22,826 bases of DNA, taken from the NCBI GenBank assembly GCA_020024855.1, contig JAHHTB010000009.1:1-22826 (forward strand). Reading direction: 5' to 3'. Within the stretch, counting starts at the first letter, position 1. Every line of letters starts with the position of its first letter. Positions 14,432 to 22,225 of this stretch are shown here, one piece after another. A program made the position numbers and the translations under genes. The notes below the pieces were generated by a model that did not search any database, was not told the origin of the DNA, and saw only the letters and a list, made by a program, of their open reading frames with translations. Source of the DNA: Fusobacterium sp. (lineage in GTDB: Bacteria > Fusobacteriota > Fusobacteriia > Fusobacteriales > Fusobacteriaceae).

Positions 14432-15316
14432 ATGAAGTTTTTTTCTCTAAAGAAAAAGAAATATGCAACACTAACTTTAAAAGAGAATGAAGAACCACAA
14501 GTATTTATAGAAAAAGAAAAAGAAAAAAGTGGAATCACTGAAGAGGTATCAGAACTTTGGGAAAAATGTCCAGGGTGTTCAGAGATAATAATAAAAAAAG
14601 ATATTGGTAGAAATATGCATAAATGTCCTAATTGTGATTATTATTATAAAATGGGAGCTAAAGATAGAATTAAACTCCTTATTGATGGTGGATCATTTGA
14701 AGAAATGGATGCTGATTTAACAAGTGAAGATTTTTTAGAATTTGAAGGATATAAAGATAAACTTGCAGTAGCAAAAGAAAAAACAGAACTAAATGAAGGA
14801 GTCATTTCAGGTATAGGAAGTATGCAAGGAATAAAAGTCAGTATAGCTGTAATGGATTTTTCATTCCTTGGTGGAAGTATGGGTTCAGTTGTTGGAGAAA
14901 AAATAACAAGAACTATCGAAAGAGGAATTAAAGAAAAAATTCCTGTTATTATAGTTTCAAGTTCTGGAGGGGCAAGAATGTATGAGGGAATAGTTTCTCT
15001 TATGCAGATGGCAAAAACTTCAGCGGCAATCGAGAGATTAAAAGAATCTGGACAACCTTTTATATCCGTTCCAGTAAATCCTACAACAGGTGGAGTAACA
15101 GCATCTTTTGCAATGCTTGGAGATATAATTGTATCTGAACCAAACGCTCTTATTGGCTTTGCTGGAAAAAGAGTTATAGAAGAAACAATAAAACAAAAAC
15201 TTCCTAAAGAATTTCAATCAAGCGAATTTTTATTAAAACATGGTATGATTGATGTTATTACAAAAAGAGAAAATATGAAAGATACTCTTGTGAAAATATT
15301 AAAAAATATTGTATAA
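14432..15316 (+). CDS. accD: Acetyl-CoA carboxylase carboxyltransferase subunit beta
   Basis: This 294-residue subunit matches the usual family length. The N-terminal zinc ribbon has C46, C49, C65 and C68 (CX2C-X15-CX2C). The crotonase-like carboxyltransferase domain shows SSGGARMYEG and PTTGGVTASFAMLGD, ending with the GFAGKRVIEET segment. With AccA it transfers CO2 from carboxybiotin to acetyl-CoA to give malonyl-CoA for fatty acid synthesis. AAGGAGGG precedes ATG 14432. accA begins 17 nt after its stop, so the two subunits are made together. accB and accC are not in this window. Confidence 0.96.
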   Translation: MKFFSLKKKKYATLTLKENEEPQVFIEKEKEKSGITEEVSELWEKCPGCSEIIIKKDIGRNMHKCPNCDYYYKMGAKDRIKLLIDGGSFEEMDADLTSEDFLEFEGYKDKLAVAKEKTELNEGVISGIGSMQGIKVSIAVMDFSFLGGSMGSVVGEKITRTIERGIKEKIPVIIVSSSGGARMYEGIVSLMQMAKTSAAIERLKESGQPFISVPVNPTTGGVTASFAMLGDIIVSEPNALIGFAGKRVIEETIKQKLPKEFQSSEFLLKHGMIDVITKRENMKDTLVKILKNIV

Positions 15317-15333
15317 GTTTATGGAGGTTTATT

Positions 15334-16278
15334 GTGAGATACGAAAAAGAACTTTTAGAGATTGAAAATAAAATTAAAGAACTTGAGAAGTTTGCAGAAG
15401 AAAAAGAAGTAGATTTATCAAAAGAAATTGAAAAACAAAAAAAAATATATATAGCCAAATCAAAAGAAGCATATTCAAAATTAACAGATTGGGATAAAGT
15501 TTCTATAGCAAGACACCCAGAAAGACCATATGCTCTTGATTATATAAATGAAATAACAACTGACTTTGTAGAACTTCATGGAGATAGACTTTTTGGTGAT
15601 GATAGTGCAATTATTGGTGGACTTTGTAGAATTGATAATAAGAAATTTATGGTTATAGGAATTCAAAAAGGAAGAACTGTTGAAGAAAAAATAGAAAGAA
15701 ATTTTGGAATGTCTAATCCAGAAGGATACAGAAAAGCTTTAAGGCTTATGAAAATGGCTGAAAAGTTTCATATTCCTGTTTTAACATTAATAGATACATC
15801 GGGAGCTTATCCAGGAATGGAAGCAGAAGAAAGAGGACAAGGAGAAGCCATTGCTAGAAACTTAATGGAGATGTCAGGTTTAAAAACCCCAATAATAGCA
15901 ATAGTAATTGGAGAAGGTGGAAGTGGGGGAGCACTTGCACTAGGGGTTGCTGACAAAGTTTTAATGATGGAACATGCCATTTATTCGGTAATATCCCCTG
16001 AGGGATGTGCAGCAATATTATTTAAAGATGGAAGTCTAGCTGAAAAAGCTGCTAAAAATTTAAAAATTTCAGCACAAAATTTAAAAAAATTAGGTGTTAT
16101 AGATGAAATAATACCAGAACCTTTTGGAGGGGCACATAAAGATCCAAAATGTGCAGAAATTAACCTAAAAAAAGCAGTTTTATTATCAATTTTTGAACTT
16201 GAAAAAATAAAAATAGATACTTTGCTTGAAAATAGGTATAATAAATTTAGACGTATTGGATTTTTTATAGGAAAATAA
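15334..16278 (+). CDS. accA: Acetyl-CoA carboxylase carboxyltransferase subunit alpha
   Basis: This 314-residue subunit has the standard AccA layout. An N-terminal coiled-coil-like helix (about 1-45) is followed by the RHPERPYALDYI motif, GDRLFGDD, DTSGAYPGMEAEERGQGEA, GEGGSGGALALGVAD and SPEGCAAIL. The start is GTG 15334, chosen because GGAGG (15323-15327) lies 6 nt upstream and no nearby ATG is available. It pairs with AccD, encoded just upstream. A purely A/T hairpin follows (16283-16301) but is a poor terminator, so read-through toward pfkA is possible. Confidence 0.96.
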   Translation: MRYEKELLEIENKIKELEKFAEEKEVDLSKEIEKQKKIYIAKSKEAYSKLTDWDKVSIARHPERPYALDYINEITTDFVELHGDRLFGDDSAIIGGLCRIDNKKFMVIGIQKGRTVEEKIERNFGMSNPEGYRKALRLMKMAEKFHIPVLTLIDTSGAYPGMEAEERGQGEAIARNLMEMSGLKTPIIAIVIGEGGSGGALALGVADKVLMMEHAIYSVISPEGCAAILFKDGSLAEKAAKNLKISAQNLKKLGVIDEIIPEPFGGAHKDPKCAEINLKKAVLLSIFELEKIKIDTLLENRYNKFRRIGFFIGK

Positions 16279-16324
16279 AAATTTATTTAATTATTAAATA
16301 ATTATAAATAGATTTTTGCTTTTG

Positions 16325-16343
16325 TATAATTTTATTATATTAT
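16325..16343 (+). promoter_or_regulatory. Candidate -10 elements for pfkA
   Basis: Within the 107-bp accA-pfkA gap, a perfect TATAAT (16325-16330) and a TATTAT (16338-16343) are present. The second has a TTGCTT (16316-16321) 16 bp upstream. Either would give pfkA its own transcript. Given the A/T content this is a weak call. Confidence 0.3.
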
Positions 16344-16385
16344 AAATAAAAATTTATTTGTATATTTTTTAGGAGGGGAAAGAGC

Positions 16386-17351
16386 ATGAAAAGAATAGCT
16401 ATTTTAACAAGTGGTGGAGATGCTCCAGGAATGAATGCAGCTATTAGAGCAGCAGCAAAAATGGCACAATACAAAGGAATGGAAGTTTACGGAATAAGAA
16501 GAGGGTATCATGGTATGCTTAGAGATGAAATATTCCCAATGGATGGACGTTTTATTTCTGGAATAATTGATAGAGGAGGAACTGCTCTCTTAACAGCTAG
16601 ATGTCCTGAATTTAAAGATCCAAAATTTAGAGCAATTGCAGCAGAGAATTTAAAAAGAAGAGGAATTGAAGGAATAGTTGTAATTGGTGGAGATGGTTCT
16701 TATAGAGGAGCAGATCTTTTAGCAAAAGAACATGGTTTTAAAGTAGTAGGACTTCCTGGAACTATTGATAATGATATCATAGGGACTGATTTTACAATAG
16801 GATTTGATACTTGTCTTAATACAATATTAGATGCAATTTCTAAATTAAGAGATACAGCAACATCTCATGAAAGAACAATATTAGTAGAAGTAATGGGAAG
16901 AAGAGCTGGAGATTTAGCTGTTCATGCTTGTCTTGCTGGTGGAGGAGATGGTCTTTTAATACCAGAATTAGAAAATCCTATTGAAATGCTTGCATATCAA
17001 ATTCAAGAAAGAAGAAATACAGGAAGACTTCATGACATAGTATTAGTTGCTGAAGGTGTTGGAAAAATTCAAGATATAGAAATAGAACTTAAAAAAAGAG
17101 TATCAACAGAAGTAAGAAGTGTTGTACTTGGACATGTTCAAAGAGGAGGAACTCCAAGTGGACGTGATAGAGTTCTTGCAACAAGACTTGCTGCAAAAGC
17201 AATAGAAGTTCTTGATGCCGGAGAAGGAGGAGTAATGATTGGAATAGAAGATGGACAAGTTATTACTCACGAAATTTCTTATGCATGGGAAGGAACTAAA
17301 AAACATGATATAATAGACCTTTACCGTATGGCAGATATATTATCAAGATAA
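16386..17351 (+). CDS. pfkA: ATP-dependent 6-phosphofructokinase
   Basis: This 321-residue protein has the length and motifs of bacterial PfkA: TSGGDAPGMNAAIR (8-21), GGDGS (101-105), PGTIDND (124-130, catalytic Asp D128), MGRRAGDLA, and the C-terminal HVQRGGTPSGRDR. G104 within GGDGS marks ATP rather than pyrophosphate as phosphoryl donor; PPi enzymes have Asp there. It phosphorylates fructose 6-phosphate, the committed glycolytic step, in the cytoplasm. AGGAGGGG precedes ATG 16386. It ends in a strong bidirectional terminator shared with the convergent Rrf2-family gene. Confidence 0.97.
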   Translation: MKRIAILTSGGDAPGMNAAIRAAAKMAQYKGMEVYGIRRGYHGMLRDEIFPMDGRFISGIIDRGGTALLTARCPEFKDPKFRAIAAENLKRRGIEGIVVIGGDGSYRGADLLAKEHGFKVVGLPGTIDNDIIGTDFTIGFDTCLNTILDAISKLRDTATSHERTILVEVMGRRAGDLAVHACLAGGGDGLLIPELENPIEMLAYQIQERRNTGRLHDIVLVAEGVGKIQDIEIELKKRVSTEVRSVVLGHVQRGGTPSGRDRVLATRLAAKAIEVLDAGEGGVMIGIEDGQVITHEISYAWEGTKKHDIIDLYRMADILSR

Positions 17352-17353
17352 TA

Positions 17354-17393
17354 AAAAAGTAACTACTCAATAAATTTTGGGTAGTTACTTTTT
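17354..17393. terminator. Bidirectional terminator between pfkA and the Rrf2 gene
   Basis: A 13-bp stem AAAAAGTAACTAC (17354-17366) / GTAGTTACTTTTT (17381-17393) can be extended inward by two pairs. Flanking A- and T-runs let it act on both strands between these convergent genes. Confidence 0.92.
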
Positions 17394-17396
17394 TCT

Positions 17397-17822
17397 CTAT
17401 TTTTTTTTACATAAACATTCTTCATTTGCTAAATCTTCAAAAGTTACTGCTGCCAATTCATTAAATAGAACTTTTCTAATTCTTTCCATTGTAGTATGAA
17501 TAGCACATTTTCCTAATTTATGTTTACAAAGGTCTTTATTTGCAACACAGTCTTTAAAATCCATCACTTCTATTATATTCATAACATCAAGTAGAGTAAT
17601 ATCTTTTTTGTCACGTTCTAAACAAAATCCTCCACCTATTCCTTTTTTAGAATTTATTATTTTTCCATCAACAAGCCTTGTTAATATTCTTTTACCAAGA
17701 TTTTTAGGAATTTCATTTATTTCTACAAGTTCATCTCCACTAAATCTTTTATTTTCTTCTTGATTCATACTTAAAAATAAGACTATTCTAAAAGCATAAT
17801 CCGTTTCTTTTGTTATTTTCAT
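17397..17822 (-). CDS. Rrf2-family transcriptional regulator with a cysteine triad
   Basis: This 141-residue protein has the Rrf2 winged helix: the start MKITKETDYAFRI, then the recognition region and a wing with KKGIGGGFCL (59-68). Three cysteines, C92, C99 and C106, are spaced C-X6-C-X6-C, as in Rrf2 members that hold an Fe-S cluster (IscR, NsrR, RsrR type). Two more, C136 and C138, lie near the C terminus. It therefore probably senses Fe-S status, NO or redox state. It is not next to isc/suf genes here, so its targets cannot be told from context. A palindrome TAGTATACTA overlaps its own -10, suggesting autoregulation. The ribosome binding site AAGGAG precedes ATG 17822. Confidence 0.88.
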   Translation of the reverse strand: MKITKETDYAFRIVLFLSMNQEENKRFSGDELVEINEIPKNLGKRILTRLVDGKIINSKKGIGGGFCLERDKKDITLLDVMNIIEVMDFKDCVANKDLCKHKLGKCAIHTTMERIRKVLFNELAAVTFEDLANEECLCKKK

Positions 17823-17867
17823 ATAGATCTCCTTAAAAAATTATTTTTCACACTACAATATGATTTT

Positions 17868-17896
17868 AGTATACTATGATATTTACAAAAAGTAAA
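17868..17896 (-). promoter_or_regulatory. Promoter and palindrome upstream of the Rrf2 gene
   Basis: On the - strand, TTTACT (17891-17896) and TATACT (17868-17873) are spaced 17 bp. The perfect palindrome TAGTATACTA (17867-17876) covers the -10, a position where an autorepressor would block polymerase. Confidence 0.5.
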
Positions 17897-17925
17897 TTTT
17901 TTTATATTTTTATTTAAATAAAAAT

Positions 17926-17962
17926 GGAAAATAAAATTTTTATGTAGAAAATTTTATTTTCC
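17926..17962 (-). terminator. Terminator of the tsaC / Met-rich protein operon
   Basis: A perfect 15-bp stem (17926-17940 with 17948-17962) has a 7-nt loop. On the - strand it is followed by ATTTTTATTT. It begins 12 nt past the stop of the upstream - strand gene. Confidence 0.85.
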
Positions 17963-17974
17963 AACTTCTATTTA

Positions 17975-18412
17975 CTATTTCATTTGTTTTAAAACTTCAA
18001 TATATTGCATTTTCATCATCTTGAAAGTTACTTTTTTAATCAAGTTATACCACTTAAGTTTAATTCCATCTATATGTTTTAAGGAATCACTTAGAAGTCT
18101 TTTTAAAAAATCAAATTCTTCATAACTAAGTTTTAATTCAGTAGTTGCTTTATTTTCACAAGTAACTTTTACATAATCAAAAAATGCTAATACTCCTTTC
18201 ATTTGAGTATCTGAATAAGCTTCTGCAAATTGTTTCTTTATATCAGTCATAAATCTTACTAAGAATTTTTTATGATTTTTTTCAAGTTTTACAGAATATT
18301 TTCTTTTTCCTTTTCCTATTTTCTGTAGAAGAGTCATCATTCCCATCATTGATGACATACTGTTCATTTCCATAGGATTTAATTTCTCTGGATTTATTCT
18401 TTGCCCTTTCAT
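17975..18412 (-). CDS. Uncharacterised Met-rich, Lys-rich cytoplasmic protein
   Basis: I do not recognise this 145-residue protein. It has no signal peptide or clear membrane segment. Residues 14-26 are strikingly Met-rich (M14, M16, M19, M22, M23, M25, M26). The rest is predicted helical, with many Lys and aromatic residues, and the C terminus is again Met/Lys-rich (KMMKMQYIEVLKQMK). It has a good GGAGG ribosome binding site and starts 14 nt after the tsaC-type gene, so the two are surely co-transcribed. Its reading frame is intact and has a terminator, so it is a real gene. Possible roles (nucleic acid or metal binding) would be guesses. Confidence 0.7.
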   Translation of the reverse strand: MKGQRINPEKLNPMEMNSMSSMMGMMTLLQKIGKGKRKYSVKLEKNHKKFLVRFMTDIKKQFAEAYSDTQMKGVLAFFDYVKVTCENKATTELKLSYEEFDFLKRLLSDSLKHIDGIKLKWYNLIKKVTFKMMKMQYIEVLKQMK

Positions 18413-18426
18413 TCATAACCTCCGAT

Positions 18427-19047
18427 TTAGATTTTACCTATTGCCATTTCTATTTGTTTTTGAGAGATAGCCCCTTCTCTCAATATTTTTATATTTTCAC
18501 TACTCATATCAATAATCGTAGAAGCTGTTCCTATTGGACATACTCCACCATTAACAATTATGTCAATTCTATTCTTAAATTCATCATCAAGTTCTTCAAA
18601 AGAACGTGGAGTTTTTTCACCTGAAATATTTGCACTTGTAGTTGGAAGTATTCCACCAGCACTTTCTATTATTTTAAGTGCTACTTCATGGTCTGGCATC
18701 CTTACTCCAACTGTTTTACCATTAGAAATCATTACAGGCGGAACAATTTTTTTACTTTCAAGAATTATCGTTAAGCCACCAGGCCAGAATTTTTTAATAA
18801 GAATTTCTATTTTTTTTCTATTTTTTTCGTTAATGAAAGCTATATCTTCAATTTTATCTGCACTACTAACAAGAGCTATAAGAGGTGAAGAGAAACTTCT
18901 ATCTTTTACTCGGTAGATATTTTTTATAGTTTCTTCATTTGTTATAACTCCTCCTACTCCATAAACAGTGTCAGTAGGATAAATAATAAGCTTTCCATTT
19001 TTTAATTCAGTACCTATTTTTTCATAATTTAGTTTTTGCTTTTCCAT
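18427..19047 (-). CDS. tsaC: Threonylcarbamoyl-AMP synthase (TsaC/Sua5/YrdC family)
   Basis: This 206-residue protein consists of the YrdC domain alone, without the C-terminal Sua5 domain. Motifs are PTDTVYG (24-30), the nucleotide-binding K48-x-R50 with S/P downstream (KDRSFSSPL), FWPGGLT (87-93), VGVRMPDH (113-120) and PTTSANISG (135-143). It makes threonylcarbamoyl-AMP from threonine, bicarbonate and ATP, the first step of the t6A37 modification of ANN-decoding tRNAs. AAAGGTGA precedes ATG 19047. The uncharacterised Met-rich gene follows 14 nt later in the same transcript. The partners tsaB, tsaD and tsaE are not here. Confidence 0.93.
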   Translation of the reverse strand: MEKQKLNYEKIGTELKNGKLIIYPTDTVYGVGGVITNEETIKNIYRVKDRSFSSPLIALVSSADKIEDIAFINEKNRKKIEILIKKFWPGGLTIILESKKIVPPVMISNGKTVGVRMPDHEVALKIIESAGGILPTTSANISGEKTPRSFEELDDEFKNRIDIIVNGGVCPIGTASTIIDMSSENIKILREGAISQKQIEMAIGKI

Positions 19048-19104
19048 AGTTCACCTTTAGTTATGAAATACATTACTTCAAAATATTTTAACATAAAATA
19101 AAAT

Positions 19105-19133
19105 AAAAAGCTAGTACTAAAGACTAGCTTTTT
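19105..19133 (-). terminator. Terminator of the glmU-prs operon
   Basis: An 11-bp stem AAAAAGCTAGT (19105-19115) / ACTAGCTTTTT (19123-19133) has a 7-nt loop and is followed on the - strand by more T-rich sequence. It lies 25 nt past the prs stop. Confidence 0.9.
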
Positions 19134-19158
19134 AATATAGTTTTCCAACTTAAATTTA

Positions 19159-20130
19159 TTAAATATTTTCAATACTTTCAAATAGTTCAGATACAGATTC
19201 ATGATTAACAATTCTTTTGATTGCCTCAGCAAATAATCCATCAACTGATAAAACTTTAATCTTATCAATTTTCTTTTCATCAGCAAGTTTTATAGAGTCA
19301 GTTATAATAACTTCTTTTACAGAAGAATCTTGTAATCTTCCTACAGCTGGTCCTGAAAGAATTGCATGTGAACAACAAATATAAGATTCTTTTGCTCCTC
19401 TCTTCATTATAGCTTCAACACCATTAACAATAGTTCCAGCAGTATCAATCATATCGTCTATGAATATAGCTGTTTTACCTTCAACATCTCCAATAAGATT
19501 CATAACTTCAGACATATTTGGTTTAGGTCTTCTCTTGTCAATGATAGCTATTTTACAATCTAGCCATTCAGCTAGTTTTCTAGCTCTTTTTACTCCACCG
19601 ATATCAGGAGAAACAACAACAACGTCGTCTCCAGTAAGTCCTTTATTGATAAAGTATTTTGCTAATAATGGTAATGCTTGTAAGTGATCAACAGGAATAT
19701 CAAAAAATCCTTGTATTTGATCAGCATGTAAATCCATTGTAACAACTCTATTTGCTCCTGCAGTTGTTAAAAGGTTAGCAACTAATTTTGCTGTGATTGG
19801 TTCTCTTGGACTAGATTTTCTTTCTTGTCTTGCATATCCATAATATGGAAGTAAAACGTTGATAGTTTTTGCAGATGCTCTTTTTAATGCATCAATAAAG
19901 ATTAAAAGCTCCATTAGATTTTCGTTTACTGGTCCAGAAGTAGGCTGAATAACAAATACATCTCTTCCTCTTACAGTTTCATCTACCCTTACATAAACTT
20001 CACCATCTTTAAATCTTACAATTTGTACATCTCCTAAAGCTAGGTCAAGTTTTCTAGCTATTTTTTCAGCTAGTTCTACATTTGATGTTCCTGAAAAAAT
20101 TTTAACTTCTTTCATTTCCATTTTTTGCAT
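19159..20130 (-). CDS. prs: Ribose-phosphate pyrophosphokinase (PRPP synthetase)
   Basis: This 323-residue class I PRPP synthetase makes PRPP from ribose 5-phosphate and ATP for nucleotide, His and Trp synthesis. Motifs are RFKDGEVYVRV, the signature VVTMDLHADQIQGFFD, VSPDIGGVKRAR, KRRPKPN and the PRPP loop IFIDDMIDTAGT. I set the start at ATG 20130. GGAGG (20142-20146) lies upstream with an 11-nt spacer, and the in-frame ATG at 20148 overlaps this GGAGG. The ribosome binding site is inside the 3' end of glmU, 6 nt before the glmU stop, so translation is probably coupled. The glmU-prs order matches Bacillus (gcaD-prs). Shorter starts at 20121 or 20115 are possible. Confidence 0.95.
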   Translation of the reverse strand: MQKMEMKEVKIFSGTSNVELAEKIARKLDLALGDVQIVRFKDGEVYVRVDETVRGRDVFVIQPTSGPVNENLMELLIFIDALKRASAKTINVLLPYYGYARQERKSSPREPITAKLVANLLTTAGANRVVTMDLHADQIQGFFDIPVDHLQALPLLAKYFINKGLTGDDVVVVSPDIGGVKRARKLAEWLDCKIAIIDKRRPKPNMSEVMNLIGDVEGKTAIFIDDMIDTAGTIVNGVEAIMKRGAKESYICCSHAILSGPAVGRLQDSSVKEVIITDSIKLADEKKIDKIKVLSVDGLFAEAIKRIVNHESVSELFESIENI

Positions 20131-20135
20131 TTTTT

Positions 20136-21482
20136 TTATTTCCTCCATTCAAATTTAATTATTTGCTTATTTCTTTCAACAGCTAGAGCTTTTGGAGCTA
20201 CATCTTTTGTTATTACAGAACCTGCTCCAGTAATTGCCTTATCCCCTATATTTACAGGAGCAACTAACATAGTATCACTTCCTATAAATACATTTTCCCC
20301 TATAACTGTATCAAACTTATTAACACCATCATAATTACATGTAATAGTACCAGCTCCAATATTAGTATCTCTACCTACTGTTGCATTTCCTAAATATGTT
20401 AAATGACCTGCTTTTACTCCATATTCAAGAGTAGATTTTTTTATTTCAACAAAGTTTCCAATATGTACTTTTTCTTTTAAATGAGATTTTGGTCTTAAAT
20501 GGGCAAAAGGTCCCATTGTAACTTTATCATCAACAATACTTTCTTCTATGACAGAAGATTCAATTCTTATATTATTTCCAAGAGTACTATCTATTATTCT
20601 TGAGCATCCTATAATTTCACAATTTTCTCCAATAACAGTATTTCCTTGAAGAATTACAGTCGGATATATAACTGTATCTTTTCCTATTTTTACACTTTCT
20701 TCTATATAAGTAGAAGTTGGATCAATAAGAATAACTCCCTCTTCCATAAGTAAACGATTTTTTCTTTCTCTTAAAATTTTAGAAGCTTCCGCAAGTTCAA
20801 CTTTTGAGTTAACTCCTAAAATTTCTCTGTTATCTTCTAATACAAAACTTGCAACAGTTTTTCCTTCTTTAACTTGAATACCAACAATATCAGTAAGATA
20901 ATACTCACCTTTTTCATTGTTGTTGTCAATTTTATCTAAAGCATTAAAAAGATCTTTTGCATTACAACAATAAACTCCTGCATTGACCTCTTTAATTTTT
21001 TTTGTTTCTTCATCTGCTTCTTTTTCTTCTACAATAGCAATAACTTTATCATTAGCTTTTACAATTCTTCCATATCCAAAAGGATTTTCATAAATAGATG
21101 TAAGAATAGTTGTTGCTACTCCAGATTTTTTATGAGTCTCATACATTTCTTTTAGAGTTTCATGTTTTAAAAGAGGAGTATCTCCACATAAAATCATTAC
21201 ATCTCCATCATAATCTTTTAGAAGATCTTTAGCTTGTATTATAGCATGTCCAGTACCTAGTTGTTCTTCTTGAACTGCGTATTTAACATCTCCAAGTTCA
21301 TTTAAAATTTCTTCTTTTTTATGCCCAAGAATTAAAATATTTTCTTCTGTTCCTAATATTTCAAGTTCATTTAAAATTTTTTTTACCATTGGTATTCCAT
21401 TTACTTTGTGAATAACCTTTGGAAGATCAGACTTCATTCTTGTACCTTTACCTGCTGCTAAAATAAGAGTTTTTAATTTCAT
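20136..21482 (-). CDS. glmU: Bifunctional GlmU: N-acetylglucosamine-1-phosphate uridyltransferase / glucosamine-1-phosphate acetyltransferase
   Basis: This 448-residue enzyme makes UDP-GlcNAc for peptidoglycan and LPS. The N-terminal uridyltransferase domain shows LILAAGKGTRMKSDLPKV (6-23) and GDTPLL. The C-terminal left-handed beta-helix has hexapeptide repeats from about residue 240 on, with GPFAHLRP, the acetyl-transfer His in KAGHLTYLGNA, and GAGTITCNYDG. I chose ATG 21482 because GAGG (21489-21492) is 6 nt upstream. In-frame ATGs at 21488 and 21512 are too close to the ribosome binding site or upstream of the predicted transcript start. Its 3' end carries the prs ribosome binding site. 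Confidence 0.96.
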   Translation of the reverse strand: MKLKTLILAAGKGTRMKSDLPKVIHKVNGIPMVKKILNELEILGTEENILILGHKKEEILNELGDVKYAVQEEQLGTGHAIIQAKDLLKDYDGDVMILCGDTPLLKHETLKEMYETHKKSGVATTILTSIYENPFGYGRIVKANDKVIAIVEEKEADEETKKIKEVNAGVYCCNAKDLFNALDKIDNNNEKGEYYLTDIVGIQVKEGKTVASFVLEDNREILGVNSKVELAEASKILRERKNRLLMEEGVILIDPTSTYIEESVKIGKDTVIYPTVILQGNTVIGENCEIIGCSRIIDSTLGNNIRIESSVIEESIVDDKVTMGPFAHLRPKSHLKEKVHIGNFVEIKKSTLEYGVKAGHLTYLGNATVGRDTNIGAGTITCNYDGVNKFDTVIGENVFIGSDTMLVAPVNIGDKAITGAGSVITKDVAPKALAVERNKQIIKFEWRK

Positions 21483-21515
21483 AATCATCCTCTTTTCACA
21501 TATTTTTTTCATTTT

Positions 21516-21544
21516 ATTATATCATAATTTTTTATATATCCAAA
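21516..21544 (-). promoter_or_regulatory. Candidate glmU promoter
   Basis: On the - strand, a perfect TATAAT (21516-21521) is preceded at 17 bp by TTTGGA (21539-21544). The predicted transcript start near 21509 leaves about 27 nt before ATG 21482 and would exclude the upstream ATG at 21512. Confidence 0.5.
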
Positions 21545-21587
21545 GTATTATTGTATTAAATAATTAAAATAAAAATTTTTATTAAAT

Positions 21588-22133
21588 TTAACCATGAAGT
21601 TTTTCATAGGCTTCATTTATTTCTTTGAATTTTTTTTCATGATAATCTCTAATATCTTGAGATTCATTTGCAAATCTATCAGGGTGATGTTTTTTTGCTT
21701 GTTCTCTGTAAGCTTTTTTTATTTCATCTTGTGTTGCTCCAGGCTGAACCCCAAGTATTGTGTAGTATTTAGTTTTATCTTCAAAAGGATTACTATAATT
21801 AGTTTGATTATTATAGTATTGACCATTTTGATTATAATATCCACCTTGATTTCCTGAAGTATAACCTCTAAAAAACTCTTCAAAATCTTGAGCATTTCCT
21901 GTTCTATAATAATAAGTTCTTGTTCTTGAATTTTGTTGCTTTTTACCTCTTAGCATAGTATAAACAATATAGATAAGTATTAAAGGGAAAAAAGTTACAA
22001 TAATATAACCAAAAAACATAAATAATACTGCTAAAATAATTAAGGCAGGAATAAAAGATATAGCTCTTTGTATACCCATAGAAATTGCTAAAGCAACAAA
22101 AATTATTGCTATCATTGTTAAAACTATTTCCAT
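21588..22133 (-). CDS. Membrane-anchored J-domain protein
   Basis: This 181-residue protein is not a full DnaJ. Residues about 1-61 form two hydrophobic segments (about 3-20 and 28-60, the latter long enough for one or two passes). A basic stretch and then a flexible linker rich in Gly, Tyr, Asn and Gln follow (about 64-118). A C-terminal J domain (122-180) carries the HPD motif H150-P151-D152. It lacks the Zn-finger and substrate-binding domains of DnaJ. The J domain should recruit and stimulate DnaK at the inner face of the membrane, resembling DjlA-like arrangements but with the J domain at the C terminus. AAGGAGAG precedes ATG 22133. It stands alone between a terminator and glmU. Confidence 0.85.
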   Translation of the reverse strand: MEIVLTMIAIIFVALAISMGIQRAISFIPALIILAVLFMFFGYIIVTFFPLILIYIVYTMLRGKKQQNSRTRTYYYRTGNAQDFEEFFRGYTSGNQGGYYNQNGQYYNNQTNYSNPFEDKTKYYTILGVQPGATQDEIKKAYREQAKKHHPDRFANESQDIRDYHEKKFKEINEAYEKLHG

Positions 22134-22180
22134 TAACTCTCCTTTTTAATTTTAAAATTAATTAAAGTTGTTTACAAAAA

Positions 22181-22215
22181 AATAATAGAAGAGGACACAA
22201 ACCTCTTCTATTATT
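22181..22215 (-). terminator. Terminator of the TPR protein gene
   Basis: A perfect 14-bp stem AATAATAGAAGAGG (22181-22194) / CCTCTTCTATTATT (22202-22215) is followed on the - strand by six T residues. It separates the TPR gene from the J-domain gene. Confidence 0.92.
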
Positions 22216-22225
22216 TTAATGTATA

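Noticed and set aside
16283..16301. Terminator after accA
   Set aside because: The TTATTTAA/TTAAATAA hairpin has no G:C pair and no proper T-run, and such dyads are expected by chance in this composition.
21483..21512. N-terminal extension of GlmU from ATG 21512
   Set aside because: The ribosome binding site and the predicted promoter both point to ATG 21482, and homologues begin with the short MKLKTLILAAGKG form.
22149..22177. Promoter for the J-domain gene (TTGTAA, 17 bp, TAAAAT on the - strand)
   Set aside because: The spacing is good, but transcription would start inside the ribosome binding site, so it probably is not the functional promoter.
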